The notes under the pieces are model-generated. The model was given only the letters and a program-made list of their open reading frames with translations. It was not told the DNA's origin and ran no database searches. From positions 16,285,820 to 16,349,819 of the forward strand of contig CM025852.1 in the NCBI GenBank assembly GCA_003952965.2: a DNA stretch of 64,000 bases. Reading direction: 5' to 3'. The position numbers were made by a program, and so were the translations under genes. Positions 11,866 to 23,120 of the stretch are shown here, one piece after another. Within the stretch, counting starts at the first letter, position 1, and each line of letters begins with the position of its first letter. This stretch comes from Morella rubra (Eukaryota; Streptophyta; Magnoliopsida; Fagales; Myricaceae).

Positions 11866-13740
11866 TGCCAAAAACGAATAGAAAAGCTACGTCCAAGTCA
11901 ATATTAAAATCCCTTATTCTTCTTTTGGTTGCCCTAATTTTTTAACTCAAAAGATGTTCGGTTAGTATATTTGTGAGAATTTTTTGTGTTTTGAGAATTT
12001 TTAAGTGATGTTAAATTTATTGGTATGCGTGCTGTAGTTATTTTTAGGTGATGTTAAAAAAAAAATGTTCAGTTTGTGTATTCTCAGGATTTAAAAAATC
12101 CATAGAATGTAAAAAAACCAAACAACATCTTAAGCGTTAAAATCGTCTCGAACCCAACTCTTGGGCGTGATTATAGGGCTTATGATCTGCAATAGATGTT
12201 AGATTAAGCCATAATTAGCCATAGTTACTACTCTCCATATTGTTTTACAAAAATAGAGGCAACTAGCTAGTCAACTCTCTTTAGACGTAACTATAGAGCC
12301 ACCCATAAATTAAGCCATAATTACCGCATCAAGAAGGGAGACCTCAATATAGTCCCATAAAAAGTATAACCACAAAATACGGCTGGAGATTTCGATTCAC
12401 GTATCTCCATTCCAAATCTCACGCTTACTACAAGGTGACCGTATTACCAATTATGCGGCCACTTCGTTGGCGACATTAATATTGATTGCCTTCCAAGATA
12501 GACTTTGTGATTGCCACATGCATTAGCTTTCATCGTGAAAAAATATCTCAAGTAATAGCCATCGTTGTGACGAATATATCAATTGCAAAATAGTGATTGC
12601 CATGTTCACCCTGGTGTTTGACACTTAAAAACGACATGTTGAATATCTTCTTCGAGCGACATCGTATACCGCCTATTTATTTGATTTGATTGTCTTTCGT
12701 GGCCGCGAATATACAGAAAGCAAAAAGCTAATCAACCTTGACAAGGCCGACCATCCTCTTTCTATGGCGAAGTCGAAGATTTGTGCAAATATGTCAAACT
12801 TTATACTTCTTTTTCGGTGGCGTGTTAGGGGTAAAATTAGCACAAAAAGACAATCAAATGAGATTCCAAGTATATAGGATTCTGATTTCTTTTCTTTCAA
12901 ATTGACTCTTAAAAACCAATATACCACATTAATGGATGTAAACCCATCTGCCAAATGGCTGCTCTGATCATCAATCATTTCGATTTTCTTGGAATTGCAT
13001 CAATGCAAAGTAATATCATACATGTCGATGTTGATTTAAAAAAAAAAATAAATATATTTTGTAACCTCAATTTTTGACACTTTTATGTCCAAAACTATTA
13101 TTTAACATTTTTATGAGAATTTTAAAGGTTAAAAAATTAATTTCCATCAAATTAACTGAAAATTTTAACGAGCTGAAATGAATGAAAATAAAAATTTAAA
13201 GCATAAAGTATAAAAAAATTTTATAATTAAAAAATACAAATATTTTTTTTTAAAAAATTATTATATTTTATAAACAAGCGAAAATCCGATTTGAAAGGGA
13301 TTTACTTATTAGACATATAATGTAGAAAATCTTATACTTCTAATCAACTTTACAGGATACGAAATCATTAATGACTGGCACACATGACCAGAAATATAAA
13401 TAAAAAAGTACAGTCCAAGTGTTTCTTGGGGTCTATTTTCTAGGTATAAAATGCTACTTTTAGCAACATTTATTTCACATTTTCTCAGGAGTCTTCGTTT
13501 CAGTTTCTTTCTATTAAGGTCTGTTTTTATTATTTAATCTGGTATTAAATTTTGGTCAATGAAAGTTATCCTATGGGCCTGTGATTGGATCCAATCTGAT
13601 CAATGAGGCAGGCCAGCCATTCACTTTCCCTGCTAAGTAATTGCCTGAGTGCTTCTGGCTAGGCTGATTTGTCGGGTGTCCTTTGGGCCCAGGACTACCT
13701 CCATGGTAAGAAGTACATGGTTATTGCGCGGTAAAAACTT
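11866..13740. repeat. Spacer segment B
   Basis: The second copy of the spacer, starting at the word 'aaacgaatagaaaa' (A about 8,050) and running to 'tattgcgcggtaaaaactt' at about 13,719-13,737. It shares with C a piece around 'acatgcattagctttcat' (about 12,520) that A lacks. B is therefore not simply derived from A in its present form. No protein-coding gene is supported. Confidence 0.75.
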
Positions 13741-13744
13741 CCAA

Positions 13745-13900
13745 TCTTTTTGTTTTTTTTTTTTTTTTCAACGTTGATTGCACAAAAACAAAGGCTGCAT
13801 AAAACTTACAAAAGAGACACAACATAGAAAAAAGCATGATAAAGCTGAGAAGAAACCCAACAGACATCACAGTAAACTCAAACCTAAGTAAACAGAGATC
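13745..13900 (-). mobile_element. Poly-T-headed retroposon-like insert
   Basis: The segment begins with a long T run (about 13,748-13,768) and interrupts the join between spacer B and the thaumatin pseudogene. Read on the minus strand it would be the 3' end of a polyadenylated retroposon (LINE or SINE). I could not find coding similarity, so the family is unknown. Confidence 0.3.
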
Positions 13901-13959
13901 GGTGTCAAAAGACAAAAAGGATTAAGATCCTAAACACTCTTTTTTTTTTTTTTTTTTTC

Positions 13960-14610
13960 TCCAGCTTCCATGTATGGCTGGCTTATCTTGTTTTCTGGGG
14001 GCAGAAGATGATCGTCAGCTCACGTGGGGACGAGCAGAAGAGCGTCGACTTGTGAGTACAAGTGGCTGATCGACAGCCAACCTCAGGGCAAACGCCCTTA
14101 CCATCATGTGGGGTCACGGTCACGGCGACATTAAAGCGTTCGTCAAGGTTGATGGTGTAGGAGAGGTGGTTATGGCCCTGGGGAAGGCTGATCTGTGCTT
14201 GCGTGAACGGAGGGGATTCGCCTAGGCCGTTGCATTCGAGCTGGTTGCGGCAGCCGCCGGTTTTGCATGAGAAGCGGTTGTTGGGTGAAGGTGCAGCCAG
14301 CTCAGGCCCAGATACGTCCCGACCAGTCCTGGGTCGGGGCTGGGAAGGAATAATGGGTGAGGCTCTTCAGCTCGAAGCTGCCGCGCTCGAGGACGGGGTA
14401 ATCTGCTTTAGGCTGGATGGCTGGCCAGACCGTGAAGCGACAGCTGTTAACCAAGGTTAAATTTAAAACATGAGGAATCTGGTGATTTTCACTGGACCGT
14501 GATCTTTACCCCCAGTGTGGGCTACCCTTACGATTACGAAGCCAATTAAGAAAAGCAGCCTCTTTCGCTTTGAAACCTGGGGGCAGCGCCAGCGTAGCTT
14601 GGGCCCAAAG
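13960..14610 (-). pseudogene. Broken thaumatin-like gene copy
   Basis: The segment matches the intact thaumatin-like gene at 29,340-30,170 in order on the minus strand. The conserved middle is clearly readable on DNA level (for example 'gggtcacggtcacgg', 'gccgttgcattcgagc', 'gcccagatacgtcccgacca'). It is not functional. About 200 bp of the C-terminal half, which carries several cysteines, is deleted. The signal-peptide region is replaced or lost, and about 100 bp of unrelated sequence is inserted after the first mature codons. Several small indels add to this. It is the copy-1 counterpart of the gene kept in copy 2. Confidence 0.85.
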
Positions 14611-15868
14611 GAGGTGAGCGAGAGTGAGAGAAGATGAGTGATCGCTTAGCAATTTATAGGCTTGATTTGCTAGCCAGCAAGCTGGCTCCTAGCATTTTCC
14701 GATTTGCAGAATCTCGGGATGGGACACGGGAGGAGGGGGTGGTGAGGGAAATGTTCTTTTGGGCCTTCTTAGTTATAGCTAAGAAAACCGGGCAGCTAGG
14801 TGGCTTCTAGCATTTTCCGATTTGCAGGATCTCGGGATGCTACACGAGAGGAGGGTTGGTGAGGTTGGAATGCTGTTTGATCTTAGGTGCCAGGTTCTAA
14901 AACCTGATTTGGGATCGGAACTTACGTGGACTTGAAGGTAAATATTTGTGGGTTATTGTATAAGTGGTGCGAATTACCAACTTTATTGGGTCCTCATTCT
15001 AGTTACAGGAGTTCATAGTTGAAATCCTCTTTGCCAAACTCATCGTTCCCATAAATATTAAAATTTGACTGTCAGCGAGTTTAACTTCCATAAATTTTTT
15101 GCAAGACGGAGTTTTTGATATGGTATTCGACGTTCTTGAGTTGCAAGGTTTCAAGGTTTCTTAAGCACATTTTATTGGGTTCGAAACCCTCTCTCTCTCT
15201 CTCTCTACTTTTTCCCTTCTCTTTTCCTCCTTGGTACGAGTAAAAACGACTAGTATTTATCAGCCTTGGGTGCTTGCGTGCAAAAGAAGCATAAGGTTTA
15301 CATTGGCTGTTTTGGTCATGGTCAGAAACTGGGGACTGAACTGCTTAGAAAGATAGGGAGCCCTATAGAGTTCAGTAACGCAAACAGCTGGAGCGCGGTT
15401 TCCACATAAAACCTTAATTGGTAAGATATTCATTGGTGGCGTCCTGTTGTAGTCCCGTGGTGTTTATTTTGTGTTTTGGACTTTTGTTTGGGTTGTTTCA
15501 GTCTCTTTTATAATATATTCTTATCTTTTCACGCTTTAGTTTTAAAGTTAACTTGGAACTACTTGCTTAGCCGAAAAACCAAGAATAAATAAGTGCTTTA
15601 ATTAATCATTACCAACCTTTGCCTAGACTTGCCAGAAACTGCATCAATGCAAGCAACCAATTACCTTTCATCCTCCACCACGCTTCCTCGACGGCCGATT
15701 TCGTTGTCGCCGTCTCGTGGGAGAAATCCCCACGGCCTGATCGTGAATGCCAGTAGAGAAAGAAACGGGCGAGATTATGGGGGGAGAACTGAGATTTTCG
15801 TTTTATTGCTTTTAAAGTGACTGGCGTATCCATGGATGAAGGATTTGCAAGACCAACGTTCCGTAGCT
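14611..15868. repeat. Duplicated upstream region of thaumatin gene (copy 1)
   Basis: Matches parts of 30,170-31,203: the TATA-region word 'gcaatttatagg' (14,650), 'gtcagaaactggggactgaactgct' type sequence (about 15,320), 'tttattgcttttaaagt' (15,800) and 'gcaagaccaacgt' (15,850). An internal direct repeat, 'ctagcattttccgatttgca', occurs at about 14,690 and 14,808. A CT microsatellite lies at 15,188-15,206. No gene; the small frames at 15,609-15,872 are chance. Confidence 0.7.
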
Positions 15869-18800
15869 TCACAGAGATGCCACTTGATCCATTGACAGAA
15901 ATACAATTTGATGGTCTACGACCAAACTAAATGGACCTTCTTTGCTTGAGAACTTCTCAAAGCTTTCATATTTCATCCAGATGACTCAAGCAACCCGTCA
16001 AGACTTTTCCTCCTCCATTTACGGCATTAATATCCACCATACGTAAGTTTATCGGCAGTCCATATTTCATTCTATTGCCTAACACAGACTCGGTTGGATC
16101 CCTGATCTCTAACTTACAATATTTACTCATCCAAGTCACACATCGCCACTGTGACAAGATGCGCTACCCAACCACAGCATTCTCATGTTATGGATTCTAC
16201 CACCTAAATGAGAGCACTATCTGAATCACTAATGCCCATTTCTACATTCACAACATGCATTCCATAAGATCTACTAAGGAGAGTTTCATTCATAAATGGA
16301 GCTAATGACCAATGAGATTAATCTCCTTTGCCGTTTAAACATTAACTCCATTATTTGTCCGTGTTGGACAAGCTGTAGCAGGTTCTTTTTATGGCGTTCG
16401 ACTGCTCTCTGAACAAAGAGATCTATCACAAGCCCACCAATTTTATGGACCCAAAACAGTAAAAGATATATCTGTTGAAATAGATATAACTGCATAATAT
16501 GCAACCACACGTACTATAATCTGTCAACCTAATCTACCGTTACACTCGTGTTGGTCATCATTAAGTTTTTGTATATTTCCATATTAAACTTTGAAATTTC
16601 TTTCATGTATCCATATCAAGAGAGAAATTAATAGCCCATGATCACTTACTGCAGTTTCAACATTTGCAGGGGATTCGTCATTAGGACTCAAAAGCATTGA
16701 TATAATACTCAAGACTATACTTTCAACCTGCACCCAGAAACAAAAAAGAAACGTAAGTAAATGCAAGGCTATTGGCAAAATTAATCACTCACAGTGAACC
16801 TAGATTTCTAGGGTGAGAGCTGACATAGAGCTCCTGCCCTCCGTTGAACCCATGGTTAAGCCTTAACTCCCATTGTCTTTTGACTTTATGCACAAGAAAA
16901 AACCATAACATGCCAAGAAGAACCATGACACTGGAATTATCAGGCTGGTTTTCAGACATGGAATAACATTCCCTTCTTTTGGGCCAGTTACCACCTTCAC
17001 ATTACTAAGTTAAACTCAATAGAATCAGGGCGGAACCTCTAAATCAATCACCCTATTCATAAAGACGGGAAACAAACACACAAGACCGTGGAGAGAGACC
17101 TTTACTTAAGGTTGCGTTTGTTTAAAGAAACATCCAGGCATAAAATATTACACCCGAGATATCTCAACTTCCTAGCAACTGTTTTGCATAAACCTATATA
17201 AGACAGCCCTAAATGGCAAAAAGAATATAAGAAAATTACTACCCACAAAGGCCGCAGCATTTATGTTGCTTATCTATAAGCCAAACAATACCTTACACTA
17301 GAATGCATATTTGAAGAATAACAAATATTTGCAATGAAGTAATTTTCCTGTGAAAGAAGCACAAGTAATTGACCTTCCCTAGGGCATTGGGGATGAGAAA
17401 CCAGATCCAAATTTTTAAACCAAGAGACAAAAGCATCAGTACAATAGCTCAGCTCTATAGAAAACCAACAGTCTCAGCCAAAACATGACAACAAACGACC
17501 CCAATCGATGGCCAGAAACTGAATATTGGAGCTTTACGGCTCAGTTTTCTACTTCAAACAGGTTTTGGGTTTTCGTTTGATTCATTTAGGCCTATCAAGG
17601 CTCAGTTTGGGTTTTAGTCTCCGCAGGCTTGTTTGTCAACTATAGCCAATCACAAACCATCAATGGCGCCATAAAAACCCCGAACACCACAATCACCATA
17701 CTCCAAATCCATCAATATTCCAGGAATCACTCTCTGCCTCTAGAATCTCTAACTCACATCCATATGGGGTGAGGACCAAATTCCATCCCAAAAACTAACG
17801 AAATTACTTGCCACCCATGAAAACCGAGATATGATGAAACAGACCACATAATGCTCACATAATATACAAACCCAACCAGCCCCCATGAAAAACTACAAAA
17901 AAAAAAATGTTGGGAAAAAAATTTAAAAGCCAAAATGAAACAAAAAATATAGATAACGGGAATACTTATGTTAACAAGACATGCGAAGAATAGTGACAAC
18001 TGAAATCACCAGACCCGAGAGGAACTGACAAGTGATCCAGGTTTAACAAGATCTAGGATTGACACTGATGACCAACTAGAAGGGAGACTGGGGATTTATC
18101 GCATCAATAACTTCCAGAACCGATGATGAACATGATAGTGCCAGTTCTTGACATCTAGAACTGCACCATCTTCAGGTTGACAGCATTGTGGAATCGGGGT
18201 TTTCAATCAAATGCCCAATCCTCATTCAGAGGATAAACTCAAATATGAGTCGGTGTTGGAATAGAAATCAAAATCCGAAGCCAGATATAGCTGTTATTGT
18301 GTTTGGTCACTGTGCCTCTCAGCATATCTCTAGATTCTGAAATGTTCTGTAGTATAAGATTACAAATTCAACCCTTATCACGCATGGTACATATAGAGCC
18401 AAGCCCCACAGATTGAAGCTTAACGTAGTAATCACAACGTGGTCCATAGTTCCTAAAGAATATGATTGACTTATCATAGCCACACTACTTTATTGAACCA
18501 TATACTTAATAAATCCCACCCACCCCCACCCCCACCCCCACCTCCCCAAAACAGTACGAAGGAAATTTGACCAGTATTCTACATAGAAGCTCATAATTTA
18601 TATCTAAACTAGTGTTTGATATCTGCCTCAGAAAATTGACTTGACTTAATCTACCCTGACCCTGAAGTTGGAAAGTGAAGACTTCCAAGTTCAATTACAT
18701 TAACTTCATGCCATAAAGCAGGATAGAGTTAACTACTAGGATGCCATATCTCTGAAGTAACTTCACTGACGGAGGGCTGTTCGGGTAGTTGGACGGAAAG

Positions 18801-19530
18801 CTCATGATGGAATTGAAAAAACCTCCCTCGCTGCAATTAAATAAAATGTAATAGTCATAATATGAAAACAACCCAGTGCTTTAGTTCGAGTTTGATGCGC
18901 ATGAAGACAATTATAGACCATAAATCTATTCTAATTGCTAGCAAACATTACATAGATACCTCAAAAGAAGCATTCTATTAACTAAGCTCTTATAGAATAC
19001 TATGTGCCTACCATACCACTATCAGCAGACCCAGGGATCAGTAATGATTACATCCCTAGATTTAGAAGCCAGGGAACACATCAAGGACACCTCTCAACCT
19101 TTATGAGCATATAAATTAGAAGTCTATTTCTTTGGCTTCTACCAACAATGCTAGTTGGTTTTTTACCCCTTTTTCTTACCCAAGTTTTCACAGAACCAAT
19201 GTGTACCAGGCCCAGTATGAAAATTGCAAGAATTATCCGCCTACCCTAATTAGAAATTGTAGCCTACAACCCTCAAGTGAAGACCTAAAAGAAAATTTGG
19301 AAGCTATCACCAAGATTTACTGCCTCACCCATTAAAACTCAACCATCAAACCCAATTGGAGATATCCAGGAAAAGATCGTACTAAAGAGTATCCGGATTG
19401 TTACACTCCATTCAAAGATATGGTCTCATAGACAAGACCGGCCGAGAATCCGTCAACCGGATTTTGCAAAGATCTGCACCACGCAATGAGATCAATCAGA
19501 AAACCGCCCACAATCAATTCCCCCAAAATT
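15869..19530 (-). pseudogene. Broken UBC7-like gene copy
   Basis: Collinear with 2,888-6,945 of the intact gene, introns included, and close enough to align by eye. The exon 5 counterpart (16,727-16,650) is still open but has two changes (Ser to Leu, Ala to Thr). Exon 4, which encodes the catalytic Cys and the acidic loop, is deleted together with part of intron 3. The exon 3 counterpart (about 18,740-18,832) has a 1-bp deletion. The exon 2 counterpart (about 19,380-19,476) has several small deletions. Exon 6 and exon 1 plus the promoter lie outside the copied block. It cannot make an active E2. Confidence 0.9.
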
Positions 19531-22015
19531 TTGGTTTGCAAACACCAGGAATAATATTATGGCCTTCCAGATAGCTTTTGTGATTGCTACATGCATTAGC
19601 TTTCATTATAAAATAGTATCTCTAATAGCCATCGTTGTGACGAATATCGATCAATTGCAAAATAGTGATTGCCATATTCACCTCGGTGTTTGACACTAAA
19701 AAAGACATGTTGAATATCTTCTTCGACATCGTATACCGTTTATTTTTTTGATTTGATGTCTTTCGTGACCGCGAATATACAGAAAGCAAAAAGTTAATCA
19801 ACCTCGACAAGGCCGACCAGCCTCTTTCTATGGCGAAGTCGAAGATTTGTGCACTCTGCAAATATGTCAAACTTTATACTTCTTTTCGTGGGGAGTTTAG
19901 GGTAAAATTAGCACAAAAAAAACAACCAAATGAGATTCGAAGTATATAGGAATCTGATTTCTTTTCTTTCAAATTGACCCTTAAAAAAACAAATATACCA
20001 CATTAATGGATGTAAACCATCTGCCAAGTGGCGGCTCTCCCATCAATCATTTGGATTTTCTTGGAATTGCTTCAATGCAAAGTGATATCATACATGTCGT
20101 TGTTGATTTAAAAAATAATAATAATAAATATATTCTGTAACTTTTAATTATTAAAATTCTTGGCACTTTATGTTTCAAATTATTATTTTGTTACATATTT
20201 ACCAACGCATGACATTTTCATGAGAGTTTTAGAGATTGCAAAATTAATTTTCATCAAATTAATTGAAAATTTTAAAAAAGTATATAAGCGTCTGAAATTG
20301 ATAAAATAAAAATTTAGAGTGAAAAATGTTAGCACTTCAATAATTAGAAAATGTAAAATATATATATTTCAAAAAATTATTATATTTTATGGACAATTGA
20401 GAATCCAATTTTAAGTGGGTTTACTTATTAGACATTTAATGAAGAGAATCTTATAATTCTAATCAACTTTACTAGATTCAAAATCATTTTGCTCGAATGG
20501 CACACGTGACCAGAAATAAATAAAAAAGTATAGTCCCAGTGTTTCTCGGGGTCTATTTTCTAGGTCTAAAATGCTACTTGTAGAAACATTTATTTTATAT
20601 TTTCTCATGAGTCTTCATTTTAGTTTCTTTCTATTAAGTTCTGTTTTTTTTTTTTTTTTTTTTAAACTAGTGGTTATTAAATTTTGGTCTGGTCAATGAA
20701 AGTTATCCTATGGGCCTGTGATTGGATCCAATCTGGTTAACGAGGCAGGCCGACCTTTCATTTTGCCAGCTAAGAAATTGCCAGAGTGCTTCTGTCTAGG
20801 CTGATTTGTGGGGTGTCCCTTTGGCCCAGCACTTCCTCTCACGGTGTACAAAGACCATTTGCAACAAATTTCTTTCCATTAATCAAAGATAAAAAGTTTC
20901 AACCGGGTGGGACAAATTTCTTTGGATTAATCAAAGACAAAAGTTTCAATCCCTTAAACAATGAAGTGGTTCTGTTGTTTTTTTCTCGTGGACTAGGGTT
21001 AGTGTCTTAGTGAGTTAATCATCTCAAAGAAAGAGCCAAGACAAGAAAAAGGAAATTAATAGAGTTGTACTTAGAAAGCGAAACAAAGATGCCCCGAGAA
21101 CTTCTCTAGCAGAGTTTAAAGACCAAAGTTCGTATATCTTTACGAATAATCTATACACAGTCCATCAGGGTTTGCAACTAAGGCAGTGTTTGGAATATGT
21201 CTATTCCAGTTTGGCATAGGCAGAAGGGGTCAGTACAAATCCATACCAGTCGCATATGGAAAACATTTTTCACACACTTGTCTTTGGGTTTTCACTTAAA
21301 ATTAAGGGTCATATATTTATTTGGTCCCTAGTTGTTGACCCATTTTAATAAATAGTCCTTGAGGTTTTCAAATTGATCAAGTCCTTGAGTTTTTAAATTG
21401 AGAGTTTGTAATTTTTATCAAACAAGTTATTTTAAATTTTTATTTATAAAGTGCTTAACGATTCACACTTCCGTTCCAATACACAACATGTCACCAAAAT
21501 TAAAAATTTAAATTTTTTTTTTATTTTTTTTATTTTTTTTAAAAAAAAAAAACAAAAAAAAAAAAAATTAAGGAAAAAAACTTAAAAAAATTAGAAGTCA
21601 CATGATTTTAGTTTTTGGATGACACGTGTCAACTTATGATTGGAGTTGATATGTGAACCATTTAATTTTACGAATAAAATTTTAAGATGATTTTTTTTTG
21701 ACAAAAATTATAAATTAGGAACCTCTATAATCAATTTGAAAATCGAAAGACAATTTGTTAAAAAAATCAAAACCTAGGGATAAAATAAGACATACCTAAC
21801 CCTAAAATTAAAAACTACTTTTTTTTAACATAATTTTTGAAATAATGCCTAATTTCTAATGCTTATGTTTTCGTTGACTGAAGGGTCTCCAATGGTTCAG
21901 ATATGATTAGGAAAATAGATAATTTAGTTTTAATGGACTAGTTATATGTTCCACATCACAGATAACTACTTATCTCTTAACTAATAATTTGGACAAGTAG
22001 TTAAGGCTTTATTTA
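19531..22015. repeat. Spacer segment C
   Basis: The third spacer copy, attached directly to the broken UBC7 copy at the word 'tttggtttgcaaacacc'. It follows B in the 'tacatgcattagctttcat' region and follows A beyond 'ttggcccagcac', ending near 'gacaagtagttaaggcttt'. It is interrupted by a MITE at 21,306-21,802 that A lacks. A T run at 20,646-20,664 is a length-variable site. Open frames within it are not conserved in A or B. Confidence 0.75.
21306..21802. mobile_element. Mutator-type MITE with 9-bp target duplication
   Basis: A 497-bp insert in spacer C is flanked by exact 9-bp direct repeats 'taaaattaa' at 21,297-21,305 and 21,803-21,811. Spacer A carries a single related site near 10,516. 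The ends are imperfect inverted repeats starting GGGT and ending ACCC, with 'tttatttggtccctag' on the left mirrored by 'ctagggataaaataa' on the right. A 9-bp duplication and a G-starting terminus fit Mutator-like elements. It has no coding capacity and a long A/T tract inside (21,507-21,580). Confidence 0.75.
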
Positions 22016-22150
22016 ATTAGCGTAGTGGTCAAGAGGGGTCTTGAGATGAGCCATATAATATGAATATTTTAAATTTGAATCGCATTAGAAGTAGACTGTT
22101 AACTTGCCCGGAGTGAGGGATTACAAGCTCTCCTTTTGTTTAGGGCTTTT
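22013..22150 (+). mobile_element. tRNA-derived SINE candidate
   Basis: An A-box-like word 'tagcgtagtggtc' at about 22,018 is followed some 50 bp later by a weak B box, 'atttgaatcgc' (22,072-22,083). After that comes 'gactgttaacttgcccgg', a style of tail seen in plant SINEs. No poly-A or clear target repeat was seen, so the 3' end is approximate. Confidence 0.45.
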
Positions 22151-22886
22151 CAAGTCCGGTGGCGGTGGCGAGTGGGCTGTTTTCTAGATTTTGACCACCA
22201 TCACTACCACCATTGGGTGCGGCAACCAACCATTGGTGGCGACAGTTTTAGCCAACCATTGGTGGTGACAGTTTTAGTGATGGCAGGAGTCAGTTACAGT
22301 CATCATTAATGGGCTCTTTTTTTGTTGAACTTTTTTGTCCATTAGTCCAATTTTTTTAGTGTAAACTTAGTTGTAAATGTCTTTCTATACCACGCAAGAC
22401 ATTTCAAAAATGATAAGTTCATGATAAATTTAGTTAAAGTTGTTTTAGTGTTTTTTTGGACTTATTTATTATCAAATTAATAAACATTTTGAGCAAAATA
22501 AACTCTATACAATAAACTACAAAATAAAAAAATATATTAAAGGGTATCTTAAAAGACAGCACAAGAAATCTAATAAACTTCAAAATCAATAATCTAAACT
22601 ATTTTTTTTAAAAAAAAAATTCTCGATTTTAGCAATACCCGCCAAAGGGGTGCGGGTATCCCAGCAACAGAAAATCTCTGCAAACAAGTATTTTGGGTCA
22701 CAGACACTATCACCGTTATAGGGTGATATGATCGCATACTGATAGCATAAAAACTGAAAAAATTTCAATTTTCTTGAACAACCCTACAATTTTGTCAGGG
22801 ATTTTCCACATATGGATGAATTTGGCCATGCTTAAGGTGGTTCTTCAAAAGGTTGGTACCTGTTTTAATTGTCTTTTTGAGATAAA
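22151..22886. other. Intergenic DNA left of Copia element
   Basis: No gene is seen. A short tandem pair, 'agccaaccattggtgg' / 'caaccattggtggcgacagt', lies at about 22,223-22,280. The segment 22,620-22,790, with GC-richer words such as 'acccgccaaaggggtgcggg', differs from the AT-rich flanks and may belong to an unrecognised element. Confidence 0.4.
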
Positions 22887-23120
22887 TGTGAAGAATGTCG
22901 AGATGCTGCAAAGCTAACTGCTACAGATAGCAGAATAACAGAGCAGAAGGAAGGCTCGGGGAAAGCCAGTACACATGGCTTCTATTATAATTTTAACAGT
23001 AGATAAGAGTTATTTGTCTTTTCTGTTATAACAGCTCATATGAGCTAAATCAATCGGGTATATATATATATTGATGCACGAATTCAGTTTCATTAATATA
23101 AATTATGAATATTCACACAT
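22887..23120 (+). repeat. Copia 5' LTR
   Basis: Begins TGTGAAGAATG and ends near CACACA. It aligns over its length with 27,558-27,787, sharing 'gatagcagaataacagagca' and 'cgaattcagtttcattaata'. Confidence 0.85.

Noticed and set aside
14203-14460. Plus-strand open frame of 85 codons
   Set aside because: It lies antisense to the thaumatin pseudogene; the same shadow frame exists over the intact gene.
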